A stretch of 64,000 bases of DNA from UBA5239 sp040394635 (GTDB lineage: Bacteria; Verrucomicrobiota; Lentisphaeria; Victivallales; Victivallaceae). Location of the stretch: the NCBI GenBank assembly GCA_040394635.1, contig JBEBRW010000001.1, positions 186,001 to 250,000 on the forward strand, in the 5' to 3' direction. The notes below the pieces were generated by a model that had not been told where the DNA came from, did not search any database, and saw nothing but the letters and a program-made list of their open reading frames with translations. Of the stretch, positions 1 to 9,547 are shown piece by piece. The position numbers were made by a program, and so were the translations under genes. Each line of letters opens with the position of its first letter. Position 1 is the first letter of the stretch.

Positions 1-2079
1 TTTGCCGGAATTTCCGCATTTGGGCAAAAGGAACATTACCGGAGCGATTTTGCCAAAGGGCGCCAGGGCTGGGGCGGCTGGAGTGATACATCGGTAGTCG
101 ATATGTCAACCGCTCTCGACGAGGAGCTGAAAAACCACGTATTGATACTCAAAGTCACGGACAATGGCTGGAACGTGCCGATCACCAAATTCACCCCGAT
201 CACAATCGGCGACAAAACCATGATTCGGTTCAAAATCCGCAGCCAGAGAGCCTGGGACGAAAACGAAATTACCTTTTTCAATGACTCGGAAAAGTCCAGT
301 TACCGGATTCCGTTTCCGACCACGGAAAACAGATGGATCACTGTTCAGAAATACATCTACAAAGCGACGCTGAAAAAGGGCAACCCGGCGGTCCAGTGCG
401 ACAGCATGCTCGGTGATCAATTGAACGGTTTTCAGCTGGCAACGATGGGCTCGAAAATCGAGCTCGCGGATGTGGTCATCTTCGAGGCTACCGGTGAAGA
501 ACCGGAACTGCCGCTGCCGGAAATGGACCCGGCCGTGGCGAAGTATCTGGAAACCTTTACGCCGGTGGATTATCCGGTACTGCGCCGCAACGGTGTGTTT
601 CCGTACGGCCCGGTGAACATGGTTCGCGCCAACGTGCATTCCGGCAAACTTTTCAACCGCCTGGTCATGGAGAGTTACCGCGATGATCTCATCGATATGC
701 GCCGCCATTACATGAATACCTTCATCAACTTCTGGGAGTCGACCGACCTGGCGGAACGCTTGAAAATGGCCGAAGAAACCGGCATGTACCTGATCGAAAC
801 CGTTTTCTGCGGTACCAATTTCGCCAAGATGAAACCCGGCGATAAAACCGATGTGCGGTTCCGGCTCGCCAAAGAATCTCCGGCTCTTCTGGCGTGGTAT
901 GGACGCGACGAGCCCTCACCGGCCCAGCTTCCGGAGTACCTCGAAAGCAAGAAAGCGTTGGCGGAGCTCGACAATATCCACCCCCTGACCAGCGCTTTGC
1001 ACCTGCCGGGCGTTCGACGCAAGATCGGCCCGGTACTGGAAGTGATGATGCCCGATGTCTATAATTTTTACCCCGGCACCCCGACCGACGGCAGCGTGGT
1101 GATCCCGCATTTCAAAACGATCCGCGAATGCCACGAACAAACCGCCGGCAAGCGTGTCTGGTACATGTGCCAAACCTTCAGCAACCGTCATTTCCGCAAT
1201 GACAAAACCACGTATTCAGCGCGCTATCCCAACCCGGAGGAAATGCGGCTGGAACTCTATACCGCGGTGGCGGCCGGAGCGAACGGCATCCTGTTCTTCG
1301 TTTACAATGACTATGTGACTTATCTGGATGACAAACTGCGCGGCGAGGAATTCGACTGGACCATGGTGGACCAGTGGGGCAATGGTAACGGTGTATATGA
1401 TGAAATCGCGGATTTCGGGCGCAAAGTCGTGCCGGTCATGCCATCATTCATCGATGCCGAGCCGGGAAACTTCATCAAGACTGACAGCAAAAACCTGTTG
1501 ATCGGACAGCTGCGCAACGAATGCGGCACGCTGGTGATCGCCGTAAATCCGACCACGCTCAAAGCGTTCGAGGGCCCACTGAACCTGCAATTGCCGCCCG
1601 GGACCCAGGTATACGATCTGATAAGCATGACCGAGGTCAAAAATCATACTCTGAAATTGCGCCCGGCCGAAGGCGCGCTGTGGCTGGCGGCAACACCACA
1701 GCAGTACGAAAAGGTTCGCCAGGAAATCGACGCCCGCCGCAAGCAAACGGCTCAGGGGCTGGCCGATATTCGCAAAGCCGAACTGGCCGCCGCCGGTTTC
1801 GCCGATGGCAAAGCATCGCCTGAGTGGTTGTCCGCCGAAGCGAAATTGATCGAAATCCGCGAGCAATTCGGCAAAATCAACCGTTACCTGACGCAGCCCG
1901 AGATCGTGATAAAAGCGGAACAGGCCCCGGAATATAAAGAAGTTCATGCAACGCTGATCGAGTACAGTACGCGTTATTTTGCCGCCCGCCGCGAACACGC
2001 CAAGGGCAAAATACCAAATGATCTGGACATACTGCTCCAGAATACGAAAACACTGGAAAAAACCTACCGTTCACTTTGA
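1..2079 (+). CDS. TIM-barrel glycoside hydrolase-like protein, 5' truncated by window edge
   Basis: The reading frame is open from base 1, so the true start lies upstream and at least 692 residues are present. The first ~180 residues look like a beta-sandwich (carbohydrate-binding type). A TIM-barrel-like segment follows. Near residue 295 it carries the motif PALLAWYGRDEPS, in which the Asp-Glu pair is a plausible catalytic acid/base site. A short beta-sandwich and a charged, coiled-coil-like helical tail (about residues 560-690) end the protein. The same PALLAWY-x-x-DE motif occurs in the secreted hydrolase at 9516-11525, so the two are probably distant paralogues. Any signal peptide would be upstream of the window. 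The downstream GH78-like gene begins 2 bases after the stop, so the two are likely co-transcribed. The substrate is unknown and the family number cannot be assigned. Confidence 0.75.
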   Translation, partial: FAGISAFGQKEHYRSDFAKGRQGWGGWSDTSVVDMSTALDEELKNHVLILKVTDNGWNVPITKFTPITIGDKTMIRFKIRSQRAWDENEITFFNDSEKSSYRIPFPTTENRWITVQKYIYKATLKKGNPAVQCDSMLGDQLNGFQLATMGSKIELADVVIFEATGEEPELPLPEMDPAVAKYLETFTPVDYPVLRRNGVFPYGPVNMVRANVHSGKLFNRLVMESYRDDLIDMRRHYMNTFINFWESTDLAERLKMAEETGMYLIETVFCGTNFAKMKPGDKTDVRFRLAKESPALLAWYGRDEPSPAQLPEYLESKKALAELDNIHPLTSALHLPGVRRKIGPVLEVMMPDVYNFYPGTPTDGSVVIPHFKTIRECHEQTAGKRVWYMCQTFSNRHFRNDKTTYSARYPNPEEMRLELYTAVAAGANGILFFVYNDYVTYLDDKLRGEEFDWTMVDQWGNGNGVYDEIADFGRKVVPVMPSFIDAEPGNFIKTDSKNLLIGQLRNECGTLVIAVNPTTLKAFEGPLNLQLPPGTQVYDLISMTEVKNHTLKLRPAEGALWLAATPQQYEKVRQEIDARRKQTAQGLADIRKAELAAAGFADGKASPEWLSAEAKLIEIREQFGKINRYLTQPEIVIKAEQAPEYKEVHATLIEYSTRYFAARREHAKGKIPNDLDILLQNTKTLEKTYRSL

Positions 2080-2081
2080 TT

Positions 2082-3662
2082 ATGAAAATATTTACCAAAC
2101 AAACAACGTGGCTGGAAAGGGCCGAGGCGCTCAAACCTTGCCTGAAGCATTGGCGCGTGGATGCCGCTTATGCGGTCACGCCCGTGGCCGATGCGGCAGT
2201 GTGGCAGGGATACCGCATGAAGCGCGAAGCGCTGGGGGCCTTTCTGGAGCGATCGCGTTTTACCATTGGCGACAGCTTTATTGTCGAGCTGCCGGAGAGC
2301 ACCGTGGGCAAACTGCATTTTTCGCTGAAGGTGCTTAACGGCTATGCCGATTCCCCGGTCAAGCTCCGGATCATCCTCGGCGAAATGCCGTTGGAAGTAG
2401 TGACCGACCCGGCCACGTATCAGGGCAGTTTGAGCCGCGCCTGGCTGCAGGACGAGACCGTAGTGATCGACGACCTGCCGTGCGAATTCGCGCTGCCGCG
2501 CCGTTACGCCTGCCGATACATCTCTTTTCAGGTACTGGCCGCGCCGGATGCCTTGGTTTTCCATGATATTCACATGATGGCGGAAGGTGCGGAAAGTGAG
2601 TTGCCACCGACCAGCAATGCTGTCGACGCAGCCGCCATGCGAACGCTGCGCAACTGCATGCAGACCTGTTTCGAGGACGGCCCGAAGCGCGACCGGCGTT
2701 TGTGGATGGGTGACCTCCGGCTGCAGGCCATGGTCAATCACGTGAGCTACCGGCGCTATGACCTGGTCGAGCGCGGCATGTATCTGCTGGCGGGCTGTAC
2801 CGATGATCGCGGCTGGATTCCGGGATGCGTTTTCGAGCGGCCTGAGCCGAGCAAAGGTTGCAATACCGCCGATTATGCGCTGATTTTCTCGATCGGATTG
2901 GAGGAGCACTGCCGCTGGAGCGGCAACTATGAGATTGGCCGCGAATTGTTCGAGGTGGCGCGGCACCAGTTCAAGCTCTGTCGCGAATTTTTCGACGAAC
3001 GGGAACTTTTCATCGATCCCTGCGATATTGCGACGCTGTGGGTGTTTGTGGACCACGACCACGAGCTTGACCGGCAGGCCGCCATGCAGGGAATCTACAT
3101 CGCCGGGCTCAATTCGCTGGCGGCGCTGGCGGACAAAATCGGCCGTGGAAACGACGCCGCCGAACTGCGCCGCGAGGCCCGGCACCTGACTGAAATCGCA
3201 CGCCGGTTTCTGTATGACAAAAAGCTCGGGCTGATCGTTTCCGGCGTCAACCGCCAGATCTCCTGTGCATCGCAGGTCTGGATGATCCTCGCCGGGGTAC
3301 TAACCCCGGAGGAAGGACGCTCCGCGCTCCGCCGGCTGCATGAATATCCGGGCACGCTGATGCCGAAATCCCCCTACATGTATCACTACCTGCTGGAGAG
3401 TTACCAACTATGCGGCGAATTCGAAAAGCTCTTTGAATTGATCGAACGCTATTGGGGCGCGATGCTCCGTCACGGCGCGGACACCTTCTGGGAGGTTTTC
3501 GTGCCGGAAAAACCGCTTTTCTCGCCATATCGCGACGCGAGGATGAACAGCGCCTGCCATGCCTGGAGCTGCACCCCCAGTTACTTCATCCGCTCCCTGC
3601 CCCACAAACTGGATGTATCGGAAAAGATTTACGCAGATTCCTGTTTGCCGGTCACTTCTTGA
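2082..3662 (+). CDS. GH78-like alpha-L-rhamnosidase family protein (six-hairpin glycosidase)
   Basis: This 526-residue protein is predicted to act on rhamnosides or related glycosides. It has a short N-terminal beta domain (about 1-180) and then an (alpha/alpha)6-barrel. The barrel opens with FEDGPKRDRRLWMGD, which corresponds to the acidic cluster of GH78 enzymes (Asp, then acidic residues 5 and 12 positions later). A Trp-Glu in the segment DTFWEVF (about residue 465) is a candidate general base. It is shorter than classical GH78 enzymes (700-900 residues) and lacks their extra N-terminal domains. No signal peptide is visible, so it is probably cytoplasmic. I chose the ATG at 2082, because an in-frame TTG at 2076 lies inside the upstream stop region. 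The 3' end overlaps the convergent GH2 gene by 11 bases. Confidence 0.75.
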   Translation: MKIFTKQTTWLERAEALKPCLKHWRVDAAYAVTPVADAAVWQGYRMKREALGAFLERSRFTIGDSFIVELPESTVGKLHFSLKVLNGYADSPVKLRIILGEMPLEVVTDPATYQGSLSRAWLQDETVVIDDLPCEFALPRRYACRYISFQVLAAPDALVFHDIHMMAEGAESELPPTSNAVDAAAMRTLRNCMQTCFEDGPKRDRRLWMGDLRLQAMVNHVSYRRYDLVERGMYLLAGCTDDRGWIPGCVFERPEPSKGCNTADYALIFSIGLEEHCRWSGNYEIGRELFEVARHQFKLCREFFDERELFIDPCDIATLWVFVDHDHELDRQAAMQGIYIAGLNSLAALADKIGRGNDAAELRREARHLTEIARRFLYDKKLGLIVSGVNRQISCASQVWMILAGVLTPEEGRSALRRLHEYPGTLMPKSPYMYHYLLESYQLCGEFEKLFELIERYWGAMLRHGADTFWEVFVPEKPLFSPYRDARMNSACHAWSCTPSYFIRSLPHKLDVSEKIYADSCLPVTS

Positions 3663-6384
3663 GCTGGCCGCGCACGTCGAATCCCTCGTCCGTCTGCATG
3701 CCGATGTTCTTTTGTTCCGTACTTTCCAACAGCTTGCGCAATACAGCAGCGTCCGCTTGCGGCAGCTCCGGCGGCATTGCGCCTGCCGCGTATGCCAGCA
3801 GCCGGTTCCGCAAATAACGGACCTCCGGCGTATCCGCGGAGAGGTTGAGCGTGCAGACCAGCAGCCGCCCCTGCCCCACTTGCAGTTCGAACAACGGCGA
3901 TTGCTTGAAAATCCGTTTAAATGAGCTGGCCACTTCCACAATCGGGACGAACGGAATATCCAGGTCATTGAATACCACGGAATGCCCGTTTGTCAACAGC
4001 TCAAAGAATTGCCAATCGCACCATCCCTCATGCGGGAAATCGCCAAGGGCGGAATGGTGCTTGACCACCGTCGCCAGGTTGCCGTTGCTGCGCCCGGCGC
4101 AGGAGATCTGAAACGAAGTCGGGGCCACCGGGAACGGCCCGGCGCCAAGCAAGACAACCGACGCGCCGTTTGATAACTGTTCAAGTATGGCGGAATCCAA
4201 CTCCGTGCAGACCAACGGTCCTGCCGATACGGCAGTTTCCACCGGGAAACTCCAGATCGTCCAGTTATTGGCAAGCGAGCCCAGTTCGACGGTGACCTTG
4301 TAACTGCGGGCGCCGCCCGTCGACGGCAAATTCACCTGCCAGGCGGCCAATTTCACCGGAACGCCCAGCGTAATGGAACGAACCTCAAAATCCTGCGACG
4401 CAACCGTTTCACCGGATGCCAGATCCGATATCCGTGCCTTCAGCATTTGGCCGTCTATTCGTTCCGGTTCAAAACAGGAGAGGAAAAATTCGATGTTCAA
4501 CTGGTCGCCATGGTTCCAGGTCCGCCGTTGCGACAAGCTGGAAAGAAGAACATTCGGTCCGTTATACCGAAGCACATCGTCCGGGGTTTCGCTTTTCAGC
4601 TCGTAAAATTCGTTCATGATTCCACAGGGATATCCGTGCCGGTGCCACTGGTAATCAATGCCGCCAAGCAGGTCGTAACCGGCCAGGCCGCCGCACAACC
4701 GGGCATTTTCCACGCAATGCTTGCGCAGAATCCGCTGCCAGTGGCAGGAGTTGCGGTAAAACAGCCCGGCTTTGTCCAGCATCCCTGCCCGCTCCAGCGC
4801 TTCAATCGCCGGGTCGAACAGCCGGTAACCGATCCGGGTACCTTTATAGCGTTCGCGCAGCGACAGATCCAGGTAAGCCCCGTGAATGGTGATTTCGTGC
4901 GAAAGGCATGGCCGGTGATAGACGGACTGCCACTTCCGCAGCTTATCCATCGGGCAGTAAGCCGAATTATAGCTCATATGTCCCCAATCGTAATGGGCGA
5001 GGACATCCGAAAACGATTCCAGCTCCGCCAGCCGTTCGGGATTGTGCGGAAACGGAGCCGTTTCCAGAACCGCGCCGAAATCCGCCTGGTTCCAACAGTA
5101 TTCGACCCCGCGCAGCGCCTCCTGCGGATTGAACAGTCCGTCCGGCACCTGTTCGCGCAAAATGTTCCGGCAGTGCTTCAGATAAGCGATCTTCTTTTCA
5201 TCCAGCAATTCCTCGTTGCCGCCGCAATAAATGACAACGCTGGGGTGACGGCGGCAGGCACGCAGAATATCGCGCCATTCGCCCTCTTCGAAACCGAGCG
5301 GCGGCTCGACCTGAATCAGCATCCCGGCGCGGTCGCAGGCGTCGAGGTACGCCTCAAACGGCACCCAGGTATGAAATCGCAGCCAGTTGAAACCGATTTC
5401 CTTGAATTTGCCGACGATGCGCTCGTAATAAGACGGCTCCAGCGGCGGCGTGCATGTTTCGGCGAAATACGCGTGTTCCGTATTGCCGCGCAGAAAGATG
5501 GGGCGGCCGTTCAATTCAAGGTTTTTCCCCTTTGCGACAAGGCGGCGCAAGCCGAAGTTCTGCTCATGACGGTCCAGCACTTCCCCGTTGTGCCGGAGCT
5601 CCACGCGAACCCGGTAAAGCTTCGGGTTTGTGTCCGACCATGGCGTCAGGCCGCAAGCATCGGCGTCCCAACGGATCAACTTATCGCTGCCGACGGTAAA
5701 TTCTTTGCTCATGACGACTTGTGAATCATCCAGCAACGCGCAGCACATTTCACATGCCCCCTGCCCTTCCAGTTCGAGCTGCCAATGAATATTCTGCAAA
5801 TCCTCCGACGGGCAGAGGTAGCAGTCCCGCACCCGGGTCCCGGCGTAAAATGCCAGGCTGACATCCCCGAAAATCCCGCCGCTGAACCCCTTGAAACCGC
5901 GAATCACGCAACCGAGCCGGTCCCGCCTTGAATTGCTGACGGCGATCACCAGTTCATTGCCGTCGGCGCGGAACTTCGCAGCCGGCAAAACGGCTTCATG
6001 AGCCGTCGAGTGCCCGGTCAGGACAGCCATTAATTCACCGTTCAGGAAAACCCGGGCGTCAAGCGATACACGGCCGATCTTGAGAACCGCAAACCCCTCA
6101 GCGACAAGCGTAGCCGGAACCATGATTTCACGGCGGTACCAGACCGTGCCGGTGATAAACGGCAAGGAGGAATCCGGCATCAATTCACCCGGCTGCGAGA
6201 AATCGACGGCTTGATAGTCCTCGTTGGTTTTCAGGTCTTTTCCGGCAAAAGCATCCGGCGAATCGTCCCAGCAGCCGGGAACATTCAAGGTGCTCGAATA
6301 ATCTTTTTCCCCGGGCAGCGCGGCTGCCACGGCAGTATAAGCAATCTGCCAGGGACCGTTCAGGTCAAGAAATGAAATAGTCAT
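3652..6384 (-). CDS. Glycoside hydrolase family 2 (beta-galactosidase/beta-glucuronidase-like)
   Basis: A 910-residue GH2 enzyme, predicted to hydrolyse a beta-linked hexoside. The N-terminal sugar-binding jelly roll covers about residues 1-190, the immunoglobulin-like domain 190-285, and the TIM barrel 285-590. The candidate acid/base is Glu391 in CGGNEELL, and Glu497 in CLSHEITIHG is the best candidate nucleophile. About 300 further C-terminal residues form beta-rich domains. There is no signal peptide, so a cytoplasmic location is likely. The ATG at 6384 is preceded by AAGGAT in the 22-base gap after the LacI gene, so the pair form one minus-strand operon. The LacI protein is the likely local regulator. 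The exact substrate cannot be read from sequence. Confidence 0.85.
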   Translation of the reverse strand: MTISFLDLNGPWQIAYTAVAAALPGEKDYSSTLNVPGCWDDSPDAFAGKDLKTNEDYQAVDFSQPGELMPDSSLPFITGTVWYRREIMVPATLVAEGFAVLKIGRVSLDARVFLNGELMAVLTGHSTAHEAVLPAAKFRADGNELVIAVSNSRRDRLGCVIRGFKGFSGGIFGDVSLAFYAGTRVRDCYLCPSEDLQNIHWQLELEGQGACEMCCALLDDSQVVMSKEFTVGSDKLIRWDADACGLTPWSDTNPKLYRVRVELRHNGEVLDRHEQNFGLRRLVAKGKNLELNGRPIFLRGNTEHAYFAETCTPPLEPSYYERIVGKFKEIGFNWLRFHTWVPFEAYLDACDRAGMLIQVEPPLGFEEGEWRDILRACRRHPSVVIYCGGNEELLDEKKIAYLKHCRNILREQVPDGLFNPQEALRGVEYCWNQADFGAVLETAPFPHNPERLAELESFSDVLAHYDWGHMSYNSAYCPMDKLRKWQSVYHRPCLSHEITIHGAYLDLSLRERYKGTRIGYRLFDPAIEALERAGMLDKAGLFYRNSCHWQRILRKHCVENARLCGGLAGYDLLGGIDYQWHRHGYPCGIMNEFYELKSETPDDVLRYNGPNVLLSSLSQRRTWNHGDQLNIEFFLSCFEPERIDGQMLKARISDLASGETVASQDFEVRSITLGVPVKLAAWQVNLPSTGGARSYKVTVELGSLANNWTIWSFPVETAVSAGPLVCTELDSAILEQLSNGASVVLLGAGPFPVAPTSFQISCAGRSNGNLATVVKHHSALGDFPHEGWCDWQFFELLTNGHSVVFNDLDIPFVPIVEVASSFKRIFKQSPLFELQVGQGRLLVCTLNLSADTPEVRYLRNRLLAYAAGAMPPELPQADAAVLRKLLESTEQKNIGMQTDEGFDVRGQLKK

Positions 6385-6406
6385 AATATAATTAAATCCT
6401 TATCAA

Positions 6407-7435
6407 TTAACTGGACTCGCCGACATATAGGTCGGGAGCGATGAAAACCTCGTGGACCGGGCGCGGCTGATCCGCCGGCATCTGCATGAATTCCAGCAGC
6501 ATCTCGGCGGTCCGGCGGCCGATTTCCCGGAAATGATAATCCAGCCCGGTAACGGTGGGCGCGATGATTTCGCCATAAGCGGTATGACGGTGACTGACCA
6601 CCCGGATATCTTCCGGCACCCGGATGCCGCGTTTTTTCAGCAGGGTAATCAACCGGATGGCGACAAAATCCCAGGACACGATGACGCCATCCGCTTTGAG
6701 GCTGATCAGCTGGTCGATCAGGCGCTCGCAGTCCTCCCCGTTTCTCAGGGCATGCTCAAACGGGGTCTCCAGCGAATATTTTTCCGGCAGGGTAAAACCG
6801 TGCTTGCGGAGGGTCTTTTTGAATGCACGAATGCGGGTGTAATGCGCCAGGTCGCTGATGCCGGGCGTGACCAGATACGGAGCTTTGGAGCCGCGTTCAA
6901 GCAAATGTTCGGTCAGGATTTCCAAGCCGCGCTCCTGGTCCTGCGAGACAAACGAAACCGCGCCGCGCATGGCCGGCTCGTTGATGACGACCTTGTTCGG
7001 GAAACGGTCCAGCAAGCCGATGATTTTATTGCTGTGCCCCACATAAGTATGCGAGGAGCAGATGATGCCGTCCACGGAGCGGTTCCAGAAATCCTCCACC
7101 TGTTCTTCGATGGACGATACATTTTCATGCTGTACGGCCACCTGCATGCGGTAGCCGTGCCGGGTCAGGAGCTCTTCCACGGCGACCATACATTCGATCC
7201 ACTCCTGATTGGTCTGGGTGTCGAGAATGAATCCGACGACTTTGGCGCTGCCACCGGCCAACTGGCGCGCCGCGAGGTTCGGACGGTAATTCAACTGACG
7301 GGCGAGCTCCAGAATCCGCGCCTCGGTTTCGGCGGAAACGCGTACGGAACCGGCACGCGGGTTCAGCGCCTGCGACACGGTCATACGGCTGACCCCGGCC
7401 AGTTTGGCGATATCGGCAATTCGGACTTTCTGCAT
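6407..7435 (-). CDS. LacI-family transcriptional regulator
   Basis: A 342-residue sugar-responsive repressor. The N-terminal helix-turn-helix reads IADIAKLAGVSRMTVSQALN (residues 6-25), followed by the hinge helix (NYRPNLAARQLAGG) and a periplasmic-binding-protein-like effector domain. It has the standard family length. A Shine-Dalgarno-like AGGGA precedes the ATG. It lies upstream of the GH2 gene on the same strand and is divergent from the pseudopilin/PHP/hydrolase operon starting at 7656, so it is well placed to control both. The 220-base divergent region contains an 8-base direct repeat GTCAGAAT (7485-7492 and 7555-7562), which could be part of its binding site or chance. Confidence 0.93.
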   Translation of the reverse strand: MQKVRIADIAKLAGVSRMTVSQALNPRAGSVRVSAETEARILELARQLNYRPNLAARQLAGGSAKVVGFILDTQTNQEWIECMVAVEELLTRHGYRMQVAVQHENVSSIEEQVEDFWNRSVDGIICSSHTYVGHSNKIIGLLDRFPNKVVINEPAMRGAVSFVSQDQERGLEILTEHLLERGSKAPYLVTPGISDLAHYTRIRAFKKTLRKHGFTLPEKYSLETPFEHALRNGEDCERLIDQLISLKADGVIVSWDFVAIRLITLLKKRGIRVPEDIRVVSHRHTAYGEIIAPTVTGLDYHFREIGRRTAEMLLEFMQMPADQPRPVHEVFIAPDLYVGESS

Positions 7436-7576
7436 TTTATTTCCCTGATTTACCGTGATAATCTTTCATTACTATATAGAATACGTCAGAATGCGTGAAA
7501 AACAAATTTTTTTAGAATTATTTTTGATGTTTCTGTTAGAAAATAATTAAATTTGTCAGAATTATCCGAATCGCTG

Positions 7577-7605
7577 TTGATTTCTTCGGAAGCTCATTGT
7601 ATAAT
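7577..7605 (+). promoter_or_regulatory. Sigma-70 promoter for the pseudopilin/PHP/hydrolase operon
   Basis: TTGATT (7577-7582) and TATAAT (7600-7605) are separated by 17 bases, about 50 bases ahead of the start codon at 7656. The downstream gene has a strong GGAAAGGAG ribosome-binding site. The rest of the 7436-7655 gap is AT-rich and holds no credible ORF. Confidence 0.65.
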
Positions 7606-7655
7606 TATGATATATCGGTAAATTAAAATCATTCTTTTACGGAAAGGAGCCAAAA

Positions 7656-8471
7656 ATGACAGAACAATCAATGAACGGATTCACGGGGTCTCGACATGGA
7701 AATAACATTTTCACACTTATTGAATTACTGGTTGTTATTGCAATCATTGCGATATTGGCGGCGATGCTGCTGCCGGCCCTGAACACGGCCCGGGAAAAGG
7801 CGCGAAGCGCTCACTGCATCAGCAATCTCAAGCAAATCAGCCTCGGTCACAATATGTACAGCAACGACAATAACGGCTGGGTGCTGATCCACCGGAATGG
7901 CTGGGGCGAGGCAAACCACGATACCATCTGGACGATTGTCATGCTGCAGGGGAAATATGTCGAAAGAGGCGTTTTCCAGTGCCCCAGCGAGCCGGTCAGG
8001 GCCGTGGTTTATGCCAGCGATGAAGAAGGGTACGAAACCAACTGTCACAACACCTGGGGATACGGGCTGAATTACCAGACCTGCGGCAATCTGAACAATA
8101 CGAGTTTGCCGAAGCGAAGCAAAATCGAGGAACTGATGCGTTACGGCGCGGGCAGCGACACGATCATTTTCGGCGACAAACCGCCGCGGACCAGGACGCC
8201 GTCCGATTCGGCCATTGTTTATACCTCACAGGCGGATGGGGTTATCATCGAAAACCCGGCCATCAGCGACCCCACGCGGGTTTATCCGGGCGGAGCCACC
8301 ATCATGTACGCCTCGCCGCATATCCGCCACGGCAAAAATGCCAATTTCGCGTTCTTCGACGGCCATGCCGCAGGACTTGACCGCTACCAGATCATCGACT
8401 ACAAAACCTACTGGGCGCCGCGTCAGTGGTCGGCCGCCATTCCCTTCAAACGTCCCGGGGAGAATTGGTAA
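7656..8471 (+). CDS. Pseudopilin with prepilin-type N-terminus and H-X9-DG C-terminus
   Basis: A 271-residue type II secretion/type IV pilin-like protein. After a 22-residue leader it has the hydrophobic helix FTLIELLVVIAIIAILAAML, which would anchor in the inner membrane and pack into a pseudopilus. The C-terminal half is variable and ends with a His, nine residues, then Asp-Gly-His (the H-X9-DG motif, about residues 223-236). The residue before the FTLIE cleavage point is Ile, not the usual Gly. The gene is the first of an operon with a PHP phosphoesterase and a secreted hydrolase. It is divergent from a LacI gene, so its expression is probably sugar-controlled. I infer a role in surface glycan binding or secretion; this is not established. 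Confidence 0.88.
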   Translation: MTEQSMNGFTGSRHGNNIFTLIELLVVIAIIAILAAMLLPALNTAREKARSAHCISNLKQISLGHNMYSNDNNGWVLIHRNGWGEANHDTIWTIVMLQGKYVERGVFQCPSEPVRAVVYASDEEGYETNCHNTWGYGLNYQTCGNLNNTSLPKRSKIEELMRYGAGSDTIIFGDKPPRTRTPSDSAIVYTSQADGVIIENPAISDPTRVYPGGATIMYASPHIRHGKNANFAFFDGHAAGLDRYQIIDYKTYWAPRQWSAAIPFKRPGENW

Positions 8472-8476
8472 GCAAC

Positions 8477-9547
8477 ATGAAAATTGTGGTCGCAAATTCG
8501 TGGGAACAGTGGAACGCCGGGCGGTGCACGCCGCACCTGATCGCCCGGCTGGTCAATCGCGTGAATTGCCATATCGGCTCGGATCACCTGATTTTTGCCG
8601 GTTCTGAGGAAGCCGCCGGGGAAATCCGGGAGGCACGCGAAGATTTCAAATCGCGCCGTTTGGCGGACCCGTTTGCCTATGCGGTTTATGAGGACGGGGA
8701 AGTATCCATCGAGTCGCTGCTGCTGGATAAATCGCTGGGACTGTGCGATTACCATATCCATACACCGCTGGCGTACTGCAATGAGAATATCGAGCCGGAG
8801 GTTATCGTGGAAATGGCGCGGCTCCTGGGGTTGCGGCAGATCGGTTTTTCCGAGCACTCCGGGCATTTGTATTTCCCGGAATCGAATTACTGGGGGAGCT
8901 GGGAGTGGTACGGGAAAGGAATGAATTCGTCCGATATTTTCGACCATACGGCCGATTACCTGAAACTGGTGATGCCGCTGCATTCGGATTACTGCCGGAT
9001 CGGGCTCGAAGTGGATGTGGATGCGCAAGGCAATCTGCTGGTCAGACCGGCGCTGGGCCGTGAAATGGATTACCTGATCGGCGCCGTACACTACCTGCCG
9101 GAAGTGACAAATGGCGCAGGAGACCGGGAAATGAGCAGCAAACTGCTGTCCCTGACCGGAGCGCTGCTGGAGTCCGGCTGCCGCTATATCGCGCATCCGC
9201 TGCGGGAAATCACCTGGAACAACCGCCGCCGGATTCCGGAGAGTTTACCGCTGGAAATGGCAAAGCTATTGGCATCGTACGGAGCGGCGGCCGAGCTGAA
9301 TTATCACAAAAACATACCGGATGACCGGTTTGTCCTGGCCTGCCTCGAAAACGGCGTGAAATTCCATTTTGGCGGCGACGTCCATGTCATGCACGAGCTG
9401 GGGGAATTTTATCCGCAGCTGCGGCAGTTGAAGCGCCTGGCGCCGGGGGTCGACATTCCCGATGTTCTGGCCGGGTTTCCGGAAATAAAATCAAAAGAAA
9501 TAGGAATTGAAATCGATGAAGAAATATCTGTTGCTGTCAATGCTTAG
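8477..9547 (+). CDS. PHP-domain metal-dependent phosphoesterase
   Basis: A 356-residue protein of the polymerase/histidinol-phosphatase (PHP) superfamily. An N-terminal extension of about 88 residues precedes the metal-binding barrel. Motifs in order are DYHIHTPLAYC (about 90-100), GFSEHSGHLYF, LEVDVDA, IGAVHYLP, IAHPLR and FGGDVHVM, all typical metal-ligand positions. Related PHP proteins hydrolyse phosphate esters such as histidinol phosphate; here the substrate is unknown. I chose the ATG at 8477, six bases after the pseudopilin stop and preceded by GGGGAG. An upstream in-frame ATG at 8426 would overlap the pseudopilin by 46 bases. Its place between a pseudopilin and a glycan hydrolase suggests a sugar-phosphate substrate rather than histidine synthesis. 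Confidence 0.82.
   Translation: MKIVVANSWEQWNAGRCTPHLIARLVNRVNCHIGSDHLIFAGSEEAAGEIREAREDFKSRRLADPFAYAVYEDGEVSIESLLLDKSLGLCDYHIHTPLAYCNENIEPEVIVEMARLLGLRQIGFSEHSGHLYFPESNYWGSWEWYGKGMNSSDIFDHTADYLKLVMPLHSDYCRIGLEVDVDAQGNLLVRPALGREMDYLIGAVHYLPEVTNGAGDREMSSKLLSLTGALLESGCRYIAHPLREITWNNRRRIPESLPLEMAKLLASYGAAAELNYHKNIPDDRFVLACLENGVKFHFGGDVHVMHELGEFYPQLRQLKRLAPGVDIPDVLAGFPEIKSKEIGIEIDEEISVAVNA

Noticed and set aside
4447..5724. Long plus-strand ORF (425 codons) inside the GH2 gene
   Set aside because: It is fully antisense to a GH2 gene with recognisable catalytic motifs, and its translation has no family features. Long antisense frames are expected in this GC-rich codon usage.
7485..7562. Direct repeat GTCAGAAT as a firm LacI operator
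   Set aside because: Eight bases repeated twice in an AT-rich gap can arise by chance and neither copy is palindromic.
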